In this document: piece by piece, positions 54,219-62,198 of the stretch
Numbering within the stretch: position 1 is the stretch's first letter
Layout of the letters: each line of letters starts with the position of its first letter
Assembly (NCBI RefSeq): GCF_900129965.1
Contig: NZ_FQXM01000004.1
Coordinates: forward strand, 62,001 to 126,000
From: Clostridium grantii DSM 8605
Lineage (GTDB): Bacteria > Bacillota > Clostridia > Clostridiales > Clostridiaceae
DNA: 64,000 bases
Direction of reading: 5' to 3'
Made by a program: the position numbers and the translations under genes
Notes under the pieces: generated by a model
Database searches by the model: none
Told to the model about the DNA's origin: nothing
Seen by the model: the letters and a program-made list of their open reading frames with translations, nothing else

Positions 54219-55400
54219 TTATATTGCTTTGTCAAATAATCCTTCGAGATTTTCTTTGAAAAATTGGAATATTCCTTTAGTTTTAATAGTTCTGTCACTA
54301 TAAACTTTAATCTTACCTACGGAAAATCCATCGATTATTATTTCACAAGTACCTATGACTTCCCCTTGATTTATCTCTTTTTTAGATAAATCTAAATCCA
54401 ATTTCTTTTCTATTTTATTCTCTTTTCCTCTTTCTAATATAGTTGTGAAGTCTTCACTTGCTTTTGCTATTAAAAATTTATCCCCTTTTTTATTTAAAGG
54501 CACTTGTTCTATTTCACTATCTTTATTGATTATAGCTTTTGCTTCAAATTTTGAAAATCCGTAATTCATAAGCAAACTTGCATCTCTATTTCTTACTTTG
54601 TAAGATGGAGCCCCCATTATTATAGCAAGCATTCTTACATTGTCTTTTGTAGCAGTAGCCGAAATACAATATTTAGCTTCATTTGTGAACCCTGTTTTTA
54701 GTCCATCACAGCCCTTAAAGAACCTTACAAGTTTATTATGGTTAACTAATCCTATTGGGTTCAATCTTCCCTCTGAAATGGTCTCCATATAGGTTCCTGT
54801 ATATTTTAATATATCTTTATGTTTTATTAATTCTCTAGACATTATAGAAATATCAAAAGCTGAACTTAAATGTCCTTCTGCAGACAAACCATGGCAATTC
54901 TTAAAAGTAGTATCCTCCATTTTTAATTCTTTAGCTCTTTTATTCATTGTTTTTACAAACGCATCCTCGCTACCTCCAAGATACTCAGCTAATGCAACTG
55001 CTGCATCATTTCCTGATGCTATAGCAACACCCTTTAATAATTCTTCTACAGTTCTAACTTCCCCAGTATCTAAAAGCATAGAACTACTTCCACCTTTACC
55101 AGCCATTTTAGCTGTCTCACTTACAACAACCTCATCACTTAATTTTATTTTTCCACTATCCACTGATTCCATTGTTAAAAGCATGGTCATAATTTTAGTT
55201 ACAGATGCAGGTGCAAATTTTTCATGGGAATTTTTCTCATATATTATTCTCCCTGTGCTAGGTTCCATTAATAAAGCTGATTTAGCTTCCACATCCAAAT
55301 CCAAATTTGGGGAGTCAGCTAAAGCTGATAAATTAGAGAATAATGATATCAATAGAATAGATATTATAGTTATTGTAATTATTTTTCTTTTTTTCATCAT
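54219..55400 (-). CDS. dacF: D-alanyl-D-alanine carboxypeptidase DacF
   Basis: The 393-residue exported PBP5/6-type protein has a signal peptide (ISILLISLFSNLSALAD), SxxK in PASVTKIMTM, SxN in ASGNDAAVALAEYL and KTG in LKTGFTNEAKY. In Bacillus DacF is made in the forespore and modifies spore cortex cross-linking. Its position after the xerD-like and spoIIM genes supports the dacF name. AAGGAGG precedes two ATG codons (55400 or 55397). Confidence 0.9.
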   Translation of the reverse strand: MMKKRKIITITIISILLISLFSNLSALADSPNLDLDVEAKSALLMEPSTGRIIYEKNSHEKFAPASVTKIMTMLLTMESVDSGKIKLSDEVVVSETAKMAGKGGSSSMLLDTGEVRTVEELLKGVAIASGNDAAVALAEYLGGSEDAFVKTMNKRAKELKMEDTTFKNCHGLSAEGHLSSAFDISIMSRELIKHKDILKYTGTYMETISEGRLNPIGLVNHNKLVRFFKGCDGLKTGFTNEAKYCISATATKDNVRMLAIIMGAPSYKVRNRDASLLMNYGFSKFEAKAIINKDSEIEQVPLNKKGDKFLIAKASEDFTTILERGKENKIEKKLDLDLSKKEINQGEVIGTCEIIIDGFSVGKIKVYSDRTIKTKGIFQFFKENLEGLFDKAI

Positions 55401-55490
55401 TTGTATCTCCTTCCTTTAATCTTTATAGATTTATTTTTACCAAATTTGAATATATTAATCTTAGGTATAATTACCAATTCAAAAAAATAT

Positions 55491-55530
55491 AAAAAAACGC
55501 TCATCCTAAGCTCTAGGATGAGCGTTTTTG
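55491..55530 (-). terminator. Terminator overlapping the end of xerD
   Basis: AAAACGCTCATCCTA and its complement form a 15-bp stem whose 5' arm on the mRNA contains the last codons and the stop codon lies in the 3' arm of xerD, followed by seven T. Confidence 0.85.
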
Positions 55531-56381
55531 TAAACATCCATTATTTTTGATTTTTTAGAAACAGAAGAATAAATTTGAGTACTAGTTATGGTTGTATGTC
55601 CCAACAATTCCTGTATAGACTTAATATCTGCACCATTTTGAAGTAAATGAACCGCAAAAGAATGTCTCAATATATTTGAGTCTATTTGCTTTTCAATATT
55701 TAACATAGCACTGTACTCTTTTATTATTTTCCAGAATCCTTGTCTTGATATTTTCTTACCTTTTAAATTAAAAAATAAGTCTTCACTTTTATAAAAATTA
55801 ATTTCTGGTCTTACTTTTAAATATTCTTCTATACAATTTGATGCATAGCTTCCTATAGGAATAATTCTTTCAAATTTATTGTTTTTACATCGAATATAAC
55901 TTAGTTTCAAATTTACATCAGATATTTTTAAGTTTATAAGTTCAGTAGTTTTCATACCAGTAGCATACATTACCTCAAGCATTGCTTTATCTCTAATTCC
56001 TTTTAAAGTTGAGCCATCAGGCATATTTAATAACTTATCCACTTCTTCCACCGATAAAATTCTAGGCATATTTCTTTTAGATTTTGGATTTTCAAAATTA
56101 AAAAGAGGACTTTGATCTACTATATTTTTATTTACTAGATACTTATAAAAAACTCTTAAAGTAACAATTATTCTTACAATAGAAGAATTTGCTTTATTTA
56201 AGCTTCTTAAATGCTGAACAAAAGCCATTACTGATACTTCATCTGATGAAATAAAATCTTCCTTTCTTGTTGAAAGAAAATCCTCATACTTCACTAAATC
56301 TCTTTTATATGCCTCTAAAGTGTTTTTACTTAAATTTCTTTTTTCACCATTTTTTATAAAATCATTTATGTATGTGCTCAT
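55506..56381 (-). CDS. XerD-like tyrosine recombinase with altered catalytic residues
   Basis: The 291-residue protein has the N-terminal SAM-like domain and a catalytic domain. Of the catalytic residues, Arg-II (ILRHSFAVHLL, Arg239), His-III (LLGHTTITS, His262) and Tyr271 are present, but Arg-I is Lys144 (ATGMKTTELI, where TGLR is normal) and His-II is Asn236 (SNILRH, where HVLR is normal). In Bacillus ripX/xerD occupies the same place near spoIIM. It may be a divergent Xer protein with a different role or be impaired. AAAGGAG precedes the ATG. Confidence 0.8.
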   Translation of the reverse strand: MSTYINDFIKNGEKRNLSKNTLEAYKRDLVKYEDFLSTRKEDFISSDEVSVMAFVQHLRSLNKANSSIVRIIVTLRVFYKYLVNKNIVDQSPLFNFENPKSKRNMPRILSVEEVDKLLNMPDGSTLKGIRDKAMLEVMYATGMKTTELINLKISDVNLKLSYIRCKNNKFERIIPIGSYASNCIEEYLKVRPEINFYKSEDLFFNLKGKKISRQGFWKIIKEYSAMLNIEKQIDSNILRHSFAVHLLQNGADIKSIQELLGHTTITSTQIYSSVSKKSKIMDVYKNAHPRA

Positions 56382-56424
56382 AGAACTCCTTTACCTTATT
56401 TCTTTTGTGTGATAAATTCCCTTT

Positions 56425-56649
56425 TTATATAATAAAATAAATTTTAAATATTTTAACAAATACTTCCATTATATTGCAATTCAATTTGTAATATTTAAAA
56501 ACAAAAACAGCATTGTTGTAATTTCTGTTTTTAATAAAAAAACTAGTTAATATAAAATCAAACACTACAGGCAAAATTACTGTGAAAAAATATAAAATTA
56601 AAATACATTTTATAAAAAGTATGAAAAAGTTCACTATTGAAGTTTTCAA
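56425..56649 (-). CDS. Small membrane protein between spoIIM and xerD
   Basis: A 74-residue protein starting at TTG (KTSIVNFFILFIKCILILYF) after GGGGGG, with two hydrophobic stretches and a basic, Asn-rich end. I recognise no family. The ribosome binding site and operon position support expression. Confidence 0.5.
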   Translation of the reverse strand: MKTSIVNFFILFIKCILILYFFTVILPVVFDFILTSFFIKNRNYNNAVFVFKYYKLNCNIMEVFVKIFKIYFII

Positions 56650-56671
56650 ACTTAGACCCCCCTTTATAAAA

Positions 56672-57298
56672 CTAAACTATTAGTTTGATTATATTGGGTG
56701 TTATAAAAGCCTCCAATAAAAAACCTATACACATAAATATAATTATTGCTACAAAGGTGCTTGTATATGACAGTATTTGTACTGCCAAATTATCTTTTGA
56801 ATTTTTATAATTATTTTTATTCAATGAATTCAAAGAAAATTCAATGGAGAATACTGAGGCTAAGATAATGCAAGGTATGTATATTATATTTTGGGGAATA
56901 ACAGTTAATAATGATATTCCTATTCCTTGCACACCTAATTCCTTCATTAAAAAACTTATGGTAAATCCAACACTAAATCCTTTAAACAAATCCATTACTA
57001 ATATCAAGGGCATACCTACCATAGTTAGCCCTAAAAACCAAATGATTATAATTACCGGGATATTATTTTTTATAGTTTGAATCAATACTTCAAGATTTTT
57101 CGCATCACTTTTGTCCACGGACACCATAAAATTTGATAAATAATTAGTTAAATCATTTCTTTCAAAGGACCCCATGTATTTTACAGCATATATACCAAGT
57201 ACAATACCTGTGCATAAGCAAACCAATACAATGATGTACAACACTAGATTTTCACTAATCTTATTCTTTAAATCAAAGTTAGTAATAAAGTTTTTCAT
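56672..57298 (-). CDS. spoIIM: Stage II sporulation protein M
   Basis: The 208-residue protein has five transmembrane segments, VLVCLCTGIVLGIYAVKYMG at the start and the conserved DLFKGFSVGFTISFLMKELG. SpoIIM joins SpoIID and SpoIIP in the complex that remodels septal peptidoglycan during engulfment. TAAGGAGG precedes the ATG. It follows nudF, as in other clostridia. Confidence 0.92.
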   Translation of the reverse strand: MKNFITNFDLKNKISENLVLYIIVLVCLCTGIVLGIYAVKYMGSFERNDLTNYLSNFMVSVDKSDAKNLEVLIQTIKNNIPVIIIIWFLGLTMVGMPLILVMDLFKGFSVGFTISFLMKELGVQGIGISLLTVIPQNIIYIPCIILASVFSIEFSLNSLNKNNYKNSKDNLAVQILSYTSTFVAIIIFMCIGFLLEAFITPNIIKLIV

Positions 57299-57364
57299 AT
57301 TTTATCCTCCTTAAGTTACTTCACTAATAATAAGTATGTAAAACTTAAGGATAATATTCAATTT

Positions 57365-57883
57365 TTATAAATACATTAAAGCACAAATTGTTTTAGAATC
57401 TATGATTTCACCATCTTTTATCATTTCTTTAACTTCACTCAATCTATACTCTTTCAAGTTTATAAATTCGTCTTCATCACATCCAATAGTACCTTTAATC
57501 AAGTCTTCTGCTTTATATAAATATATATATTCGTCAGTGTAGCCTGGAGATGGTACTATTTTTCCAAGATAAGTGAATTTATTAGCTTTATACCCTGTTT
57601 CTTCCTCTAATTCTCTTCTTCCACACAATTCTATGTCTTCATTTTTTTCTAGTTTTCCAGCTGGTATTTCTAAAATAATTTTTTCAATAGGACTTCTAAA
57701 TTGCTCTATTAATAAAAGAGTGTCTTTATCCTTAAAAGCTAAAATAGCTACCCCACCTGGATGGTTTACAATTTCTCTTGATGCTTGTTTACCATTTGGT
57801 AATAATACTTGTTTTACAGTCAAATCTATAATTTTACCTTCAAATTTTACTTCGGATTCAATTGTAGTTTCTACTATATTCAT
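57365..57883 (-). CDS. nudF: ADP-ribose pyrophosphatase (Nudix)
   Basis: The 172-residue protein carries the Nudix box from AGKLEKNEDIELCGRRELEE through ETGY, with the REXXEE core, plus VNHPGGVAILAFKD and VPSPGYTDEYIYLYKAEDL, typical of NudF. It hydrolyses ADP-ribose. Its ribosome binding site lies just behind the spo0A stop codon, so it was in the spo0A operon. Confidence 0.9.
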   Translation of the reverse strand: MNIVETTIESEVKFEGKIIDLTVKQVLLPNGKQASREIVNHPGGVAILAFKDKDTLLLIEQFRSPIEKIILEIPAGKLEKNEDIELCGRRELEEETGYKANKFTYLGKIVPSPGYTDEYIYLYKAEDLIKGTIGCDEDEFINLKEYRLSEVKEMIKDGEIIDSKTICALMYL

Positions 57884-57894
57884 TATTTTCTCCC

Positions 57895-57990
57895 TTAGCT
57901 TACCTTATTTTTTAATCTTAGCTTATCAGCAACCATTGCTATAAACTCAGAATTTGTAGGTTTTCCTTTTCCATTAGAGTATGTGAAAAC
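57895..57990 (-). pseudogene. spo0A: 3' end of spo0A (last 31 codons), separated by prophage
   Basis: The minus strand reads VFTYSNGKGKPTNSEF then IAMVADKLRLKNKVS-stop, the conserved Spo0A C-terminus (Bacillus ends KPTNSEFIAMVADKLRL). It is preceded in frame by TAG and then phage-side sequence. The stop is 11 bases before the nudF start. The rest of the gene, receiver and most of the DNA-binding domain, is not in the window. It marks one attachment end of the prophage. Confidence 0.8.
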
Positions 57991-58157
57991 CTAGCAAACA
58001 AGCCACTTATCAAATTATTTATTAGTTTGAACTATTTTCATTTTTTTTGTGTTTATTGGTTTATTCATATATATTTACTGATACTTCTATTTTAACCTTT
58101 TTTATATGTGTTAGTCAATTTTAATTTTGAAAAATTTAGAAATTATGTTTTAGTAAA

Positions 58158-58197
58158 CAAAAAAAAGACTAATGCAATATATGCACTAGCCTAATTT
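58158..58197 (-). terminator. Phage late-operon terminator
   Basis: On the minus strand GGCTAGTGCA and TGCATTAGTC pair (with G-U) and are followed by eight T, right after the holin stop. Confidence 0.75.
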
Positions 58198-58198
58198 A

Positions 58199-58402
58199 TT
58201 ATTTATCGTCTTTAAATCCTGCATTTTCTGTACTAGGATTATTAACTAATCCCAACAATATAACTATTCCTAAAATACTATTAGAAACTTCTGTATAATT
58301 AGAAGGCAATATATCTAATCCAAAACTTTGACATAGCATTGGAATTAATGCTATTACAGAAACCCATAACATTTTATTTTTTAATCTATTTTTTATATCC
58401 AT
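58199..58402 (-). CDS. Phage holin (phi-LC3 type)
   Basis: A 67-residue protein with NRLKNKMLWVSVIALIPMLC, a second hydrophobic stretch (VSNSILGIVILLGLVNNPST) and a short charged tail: the pattern of phi-LC3 family holins that form lysis pores in the membrane. AAGGGATGGG precedes the ATG. It follows the amidase gene. Confidence 0.85.
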   Translation of the reverse strand: MDIKNRLKNKMLWVSVIALIPMLCQSFGLDILPSNYTEVSNSILGIVILLGLVNNPSTENAGFKDDK

Positions 58403-58457
58403 TTTCCCATCCCTTTCTATATAGTAACTCTATACTGACTCTATATTAACTATATAC

Positions 58458-59135
58458 TTACTTAATACTTTCTATATACTTACTTGCTGCAAACTCTGTA
58501 TTCTTACCCCAAATATTATCTTCTGCTAATGCTTTACCATTTGCACCTAGAAAATTATATTTATTAAGTAATTTTTGTAAATCTAAAACTTTATTATCCT
58601 TTTGAGGAACAACAACAACTTTCTCTTTAACTTCTTTACCAGTTATACCAAGCACTATTGCTCTTGCTAATTTATCTGCATTATATAAAGCCATATCTAC
58701 ATTACTATCGCAAAAACATGGTTCTATGATAACGCAAGGTGAATTTGTATGTTTTAACATATATAAACCTCTTCTATCTGCATAAGCACCACGATTGCCA
58801 AAACCTAGTTTAACTATTTCTGCATTAATTTTTTCTGCATATTTCTTGCCTGTCTCACTAGAGGGATAATAAATACACTCCGTTCCATGAGCCTTTCCAT
58901 TAAATGCATTAACATGGCAATCTATAGTAAGGTCATATTTTTTCTTATTCTCTTCTTTACACCTATCAGATAAATAACTTGCCCCTGTATCTTTGCTGAT
59001 TACATCTACAGTATGCCCTTGCTCTTTTAAATATTTTACAACTAAAGGCGCATATTCTCTAATCATATCAAATTCTTTTCTAATTCCTACTGCACCTTCA
59101 TTTTTAATATGTCCATAACTTACTGCTATTAACAT
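58458..59135 (-). CDS. N-acetylmuramoyl-L-alanine amidase (endolysin)
   Basis: The 225-residue protein has an amidase_3 domain: VSYGHIKNEGAVGIRKEFD, TIDCHVNAFNGKAHGTECIY with zinc His, and SPCVIIEPCFCDSNVD with catalytic Glu. The C-terminal 50 residues (VLDLQKLLNKYNFLGANGKA) resemble a peptidoglycan-binding repeat. It cleaves host cell wall for lysis together with the holin. Confidence 0.9.
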   Translation of the reverse strand: MLIAVSYGHIKNEGAVGIRKEFDMIREYAPLVVKYLKEQGHTVDVISKDTGASYLSDRCKEENKKKYDLTIDCHVNAFNGKAHGTECIYYPSSETGKKYAEKINAEIVKLGFGNRGAYADRRGLYMLKHTNSPCVIIEPCFCDSNVDMALYNADKLARAIVLGITGKEVKEKVVVVPQKDNKVLDLQKLLNKYNFLGANGKALAEDNIWGKNTEFAASKYIESIK

Positions 59136-59154
59136 TTATATCATTTCCCTTCTA

Positions 59155-59379
59155 TTATAATTTACTAAAAATGTATGTAAAAACAGGGATTAGAATTGTA
59201 ATAAACAAGCCTAGTCCCCACTTTATCGTACCAATAAAATCTCTATTCGATTGTGCTAAATCTTTAATACTGCTGCATAACTGTTCTATCTGCGTTTCTT
59301 GTCTAATTGTTTCTTTTTCTGTGCATCTAATTCTGCTTTCGTGATCTTCTAGTTTTTCCACGATATCATCTCTTTCCAA
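59155..59379 (-). CDS. XhlA-like small membrane protein
   Basis: A 74-residue protein from a TTG start after AGAGGTGG: an N-terminal coiled coil (LEDHESRIRCTEKETIRQET) and a C-terminal membrane helix (WGLGLFITILIPVFTYIF). This is the design of haemolysin XhlA, a holin-associated protein. Confidence 0.75.
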   Translation of the reverse strand: MERDDIVEKLEDHESRIRCTEKETIRQETQIEQLCSSIKDLAQSNRDFIGTIKWGLGLFITILIPVFTYIFSKL

Positions 59380-59405
59380 TTACTACCACCTCTGTCTTAT
59401 TTAAT

Positions 59406-59690
59406 TTATGCCAATTCTATTCCACTCACATAATAATTAACTTCACCGCTTGCTTTAATTGTTTCTGTATTTGCTATTACTAATGCAAGATGTATAATTA
59501 TTGTTTCTTTTGCTTGAATGTCTACATTATATACTTGCATATCTGCAAATTTTATAGTTGCATTTTTCGCAGTAGAAACATTTGTATTATGCAAAATTAT
59601 TTCTTTAATAATAGTTGTTTTTGTTGCAGTAAATAATGTAGTTTCTGTTGTTCCTAGAGTTCCTTTTGCTAATCTTTTAATTGTGTCCAC
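59406..59690 (-). CDS. Phage protein of the tail-lysis junction
   Basis: A 94-residue protein from a GTG start (MDTIKRLAKGTLGTTETTLF), Thr- and Ile-rich with alternating strands (EIILHNTNVSTAKNATIKF, VDIQAKETIIIHLALVI). Similar small proteins occur between tail and lysis genes; the function is unknown, probably a minor virion component. Confidence 0.65.
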   Translation of the reverse strand: MDTIKRLAKGTLGTTETTLFTATKTTIIKEIILHNTNVSTAKNATIKFADMQVYNVDIQAKETIIIHLALVIANTETIKASGEVNYYVSGIELA

Positions 59691-59693
59691 ACA

Positions 59694-61061
59694 TTACACC
59701 CCCATATATTTTAGATATTTTATTCTAGTTAATTCGCTTTCTACTGTGTCTAAATCTGTTTGAGATGCTTTTAAACCTATCAAATTTAGTATAGTTGTAG
59801 AAAAATTAGGGTCATTTCCTAGTGCGTTTGCCAACTCATTTAGTGTATCAAGTGCAGAAGGAGAACTGTCTAATAATTCATAAATAGCGTTGTCTGTATA
59901 TGAATTTGCATTGCTTTCTGCTGTATCCCAAATATTTTTATCGTATGTAGTAACATGTATATCTGTACTGTTTAAGTGATCTGTAATTATATCATCTGAA
60001 ACCGTTAAATCACTTTGAATTTCTTCCACTTTACTTTCTACTGTAGATACTCTACTTTCTGTACTATTTATAGAAGTTGCTAAAGTGTCTACATAATCAC
60101 CCAAATAAATTTTTGTATATTTATCCAACAATACATTTTTAGTAGTTTTAATAATCCTCGCTGATAAATCTACGTTGAATATTTGATGTCTAATAATAAC
60201 TGTATCGCCAAGATTTAAGTTTAGCATATCTTTAAATTTAGCATATTCTTGTGTATTTTTTAATTCTGCAAAATCTACCTCATATGATACATTAGGTATA
60301 TCAATACTTCCCCACAACTTTTCAGCTTCATTTTTCAACTCTGTTTTGGTAACTACGTCGAAACTATATTCTTTTGTAAATGTAATGGGGTAATCAGCAA
60401 TTCGTGGACTTTCTAAATAAATCTCGTCTAATTCTAAACCATCTTTGCCTACAGGGTGCATTTTAGTACAAAGCGTTGAATAATCTATCTTTTGCTTAAA
60501 TCCAATAATATTTTTTGCATAAGATATTAAATATCCCGTGTTAGTACCTAAATTTTCTTTAATGCTTATATTAAAATTATCTCTGTAAAGTTCTCCACCC
60601 CAACGACTTAATATTTTGTCGAATATACCTTTAACGGGGTTTTCTCGAATAAAATAAGCTGTATTATTACCCAAATTACTACAAGTTGTAATAGTAAATC
60701 TAGGGTTTATTGCTGTGCATATTTCTAAAGCTTCTTGTACTGTTTTGGTGTCTGCTCTAGCATCTAAATTAAAATCATATAACAAATCATAGAAAATGTG
60801 TTTTGCTTTAATAATAATTGTAGCACCATTATTTTGAGTATTTTCTAAATAAGGAACTCTAAAAAGTTGTCCATCTGCTTTAATAATTGCTAATGATTCA
60901 ATTCTTTTGTATTTCTCTCTTTTATCTCTTGTAACTTCTAAATCTAAATAATAATCTCCATTCAGCTCTTGTGTTATTTCTGCTTTTGTAACTATATCGT
61001 CTATTACACCTAGTCCATTGTTTTCAAAATCTGTTGCAAATGGTGAATATAATATTATCAA
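59694..61061 (-). CDS. Phage tail endopeptidase/tail-associated protein (Prophage_tail family)
   Basis: The 455-residue protein starts at TTG after AGGTGAG. Its first 350 residues fit the Prophage_tail (Tal-like) fold (DDIVTKAEITQELNGDYYLD, FDKILSRWGGELYRDNF, NLNLGDTVIIRHQIFNVDLS). The C-terminus has a coiled segment and SPSALDTLNELANALGNDPN, as in tail fibres. It sits at the distal tail tip and contacts the cell wall. Confidence 0.88.
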   Translation of the reverse strand: MIILYSPFATDFENNGLGVIDDIVTKAEITQELNGDYYLDLEVTRDKREKYKRIESLAIIKADGQLFRVPYLENTQNNGATIIIKAKHIFYDLLYDFNLDARADTKTVQEALEICTAINPRFTITTCSNLGNNTAYFIRENPVKGIFDKILSRWGGELYRDNFNISIKENLGTNTGYLISYAKNIIGFKQKIDYSTLCTKMHPVGKDGLELDEIYLESPRIADYPITFTKEYSFDVVTKTELKNEAEKLWGSIDIPNVSYEVDFAELKNTQEYAKFKDMLNLNLGDTVIIRHQIFNVDLSARIIKTTKNVLLDKYTKIYLGDYVDTLATSINSTESRVSTVESKVEEIQSDLTVSDDIITDHLNSTDIHVTTYDKNIWDTAESNANSYTDNAIYELLDSSPSALDTLNELANALGNDPNFSTTILNLIGLKASQTDLDTVESELTRIKYLKYMGV

Positions 61062-61083
61062 TTTCTCACCTACCTTAGCTTTT

Positions 61084-62078
61084 TAAGCTGCTGTTCTTCT
61101 ATATGCAATTTGTATTGCTTCTGAATTAATTTGTGCATATATTTGTGTTGTGCTTGGGTTCTCGTGTCCCATTAAAGCTTGTAATACAGTTAATGGCATA
61201 CCTGCTTATAATTTTAATGTGGCGAATGTATGTCTTAATAAATGTGGATATATTGCTTTATTTATTTTTGTTCTACTAGCAACATTAGATATTTCTTTTT
61301 GAATACTTCTATTACCAAGTCTAGCAAAAGAGCCTTTAGTAGCAATAAAGAGTGCATTACTTTCACCTTTTCTACTTTGCAAATAATTCTTTAATAATAA
61401 TTTTGCCTTGACTGAAAAATAAACTTTTCTCTCTTTATCCCCTTTTCCAATTACCCTCAAGGACATTTCGCTCCAATTAATATCTTCCACATTTACATCT
61501 CTTATTTCTGATAACCTACAGCCTGTGCTATATGCAAATTCTACTAATGCTTTCTCTCTATCTGTTATACAAGCACTTCTTAATAATTCCAATTCTTCAT
61601 CTGTTAAAGCTTCTCTTAATCTTTTACTTACTTTAATAGTATTAATTTTATCCATTGGATTTTTTTGAATATATTCTTCTCTCTGCAACCAGTTAAAAAA
61701 GCTTTTTAATACTGAACGAATAGTATTAAGTGATGTATTTTTAATAGTTTTAGATTTCCAAGCCAAATACATTCTAATATCTGCTGTATTTATTGAAGAA
61801 ACTGGTTTATTAATTTTATCTGAAAAGCAAGTTAGGACATTGATATAGTTATCTAGTGTTCTTTGGCTTAATCCATCTAATCTTTTAATTGCTATGTAAT
61901 AGTGAATTTTTTCATATAAATCTGATACTATTAAGCTTGTTTCTTTTGTTGTTACATCGTATAGATATAACACTTCCTCAATTACACCTCTTAACTTTAA
62001 TTGATCTGTTAAATTCAAATCTGTTTTACCTAGTATTTTTATTATTACCTCTTCATTACAATTTTTATTTTCCCCCAT
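61084..62078 (-). pseudogene. XerC/D-like tyrosine recombinase in the tail module, one nonsense codon
   Basis: The first 290 residues include the SAM-like domain (LDGLSQRTLDNYINVLTCFS), Arg-I in STGCRLSEIRD and His-II/Arg-II in HLLRHTFATL. A TAA at about 61206 stops the frame, but the same frame goes on AGMPLTVLQALMGHENPSTT then QIYAQINSEAIQIAYRRTAA, containing His-III and the Tyr nucleophile. One base change restores a 330-residue recombinase. AGGGGG precedes the ATG. The gene stands between two tail genes and behind a terminator, an unusual place for an integrase. Confidence 0.8.
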
Positions 62079-62093
62079 GTGTTTCCCCCTAAA

Positions 62094-62130
62094 TTAAAGA
62101 AACCCCTAACAATTTATGCTAGGAGTTCAT
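62094..62130 (-). terminator. Terminator after the tail fibre gene
   Basis: On the minus strand GAACTCCTAGC and GTTAGGGGTTTC pair imperfectly, followed by TTTAATTT. It separates the fibre gene from the recombinase. Confidence 0.6.
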
Positions 62131-62198
62131 TATTTTTATTTTATTTTTATAACTCTATTTCTTGTCTTAGTTAGTTCGTCTTATTTATCTAAGTCGTA

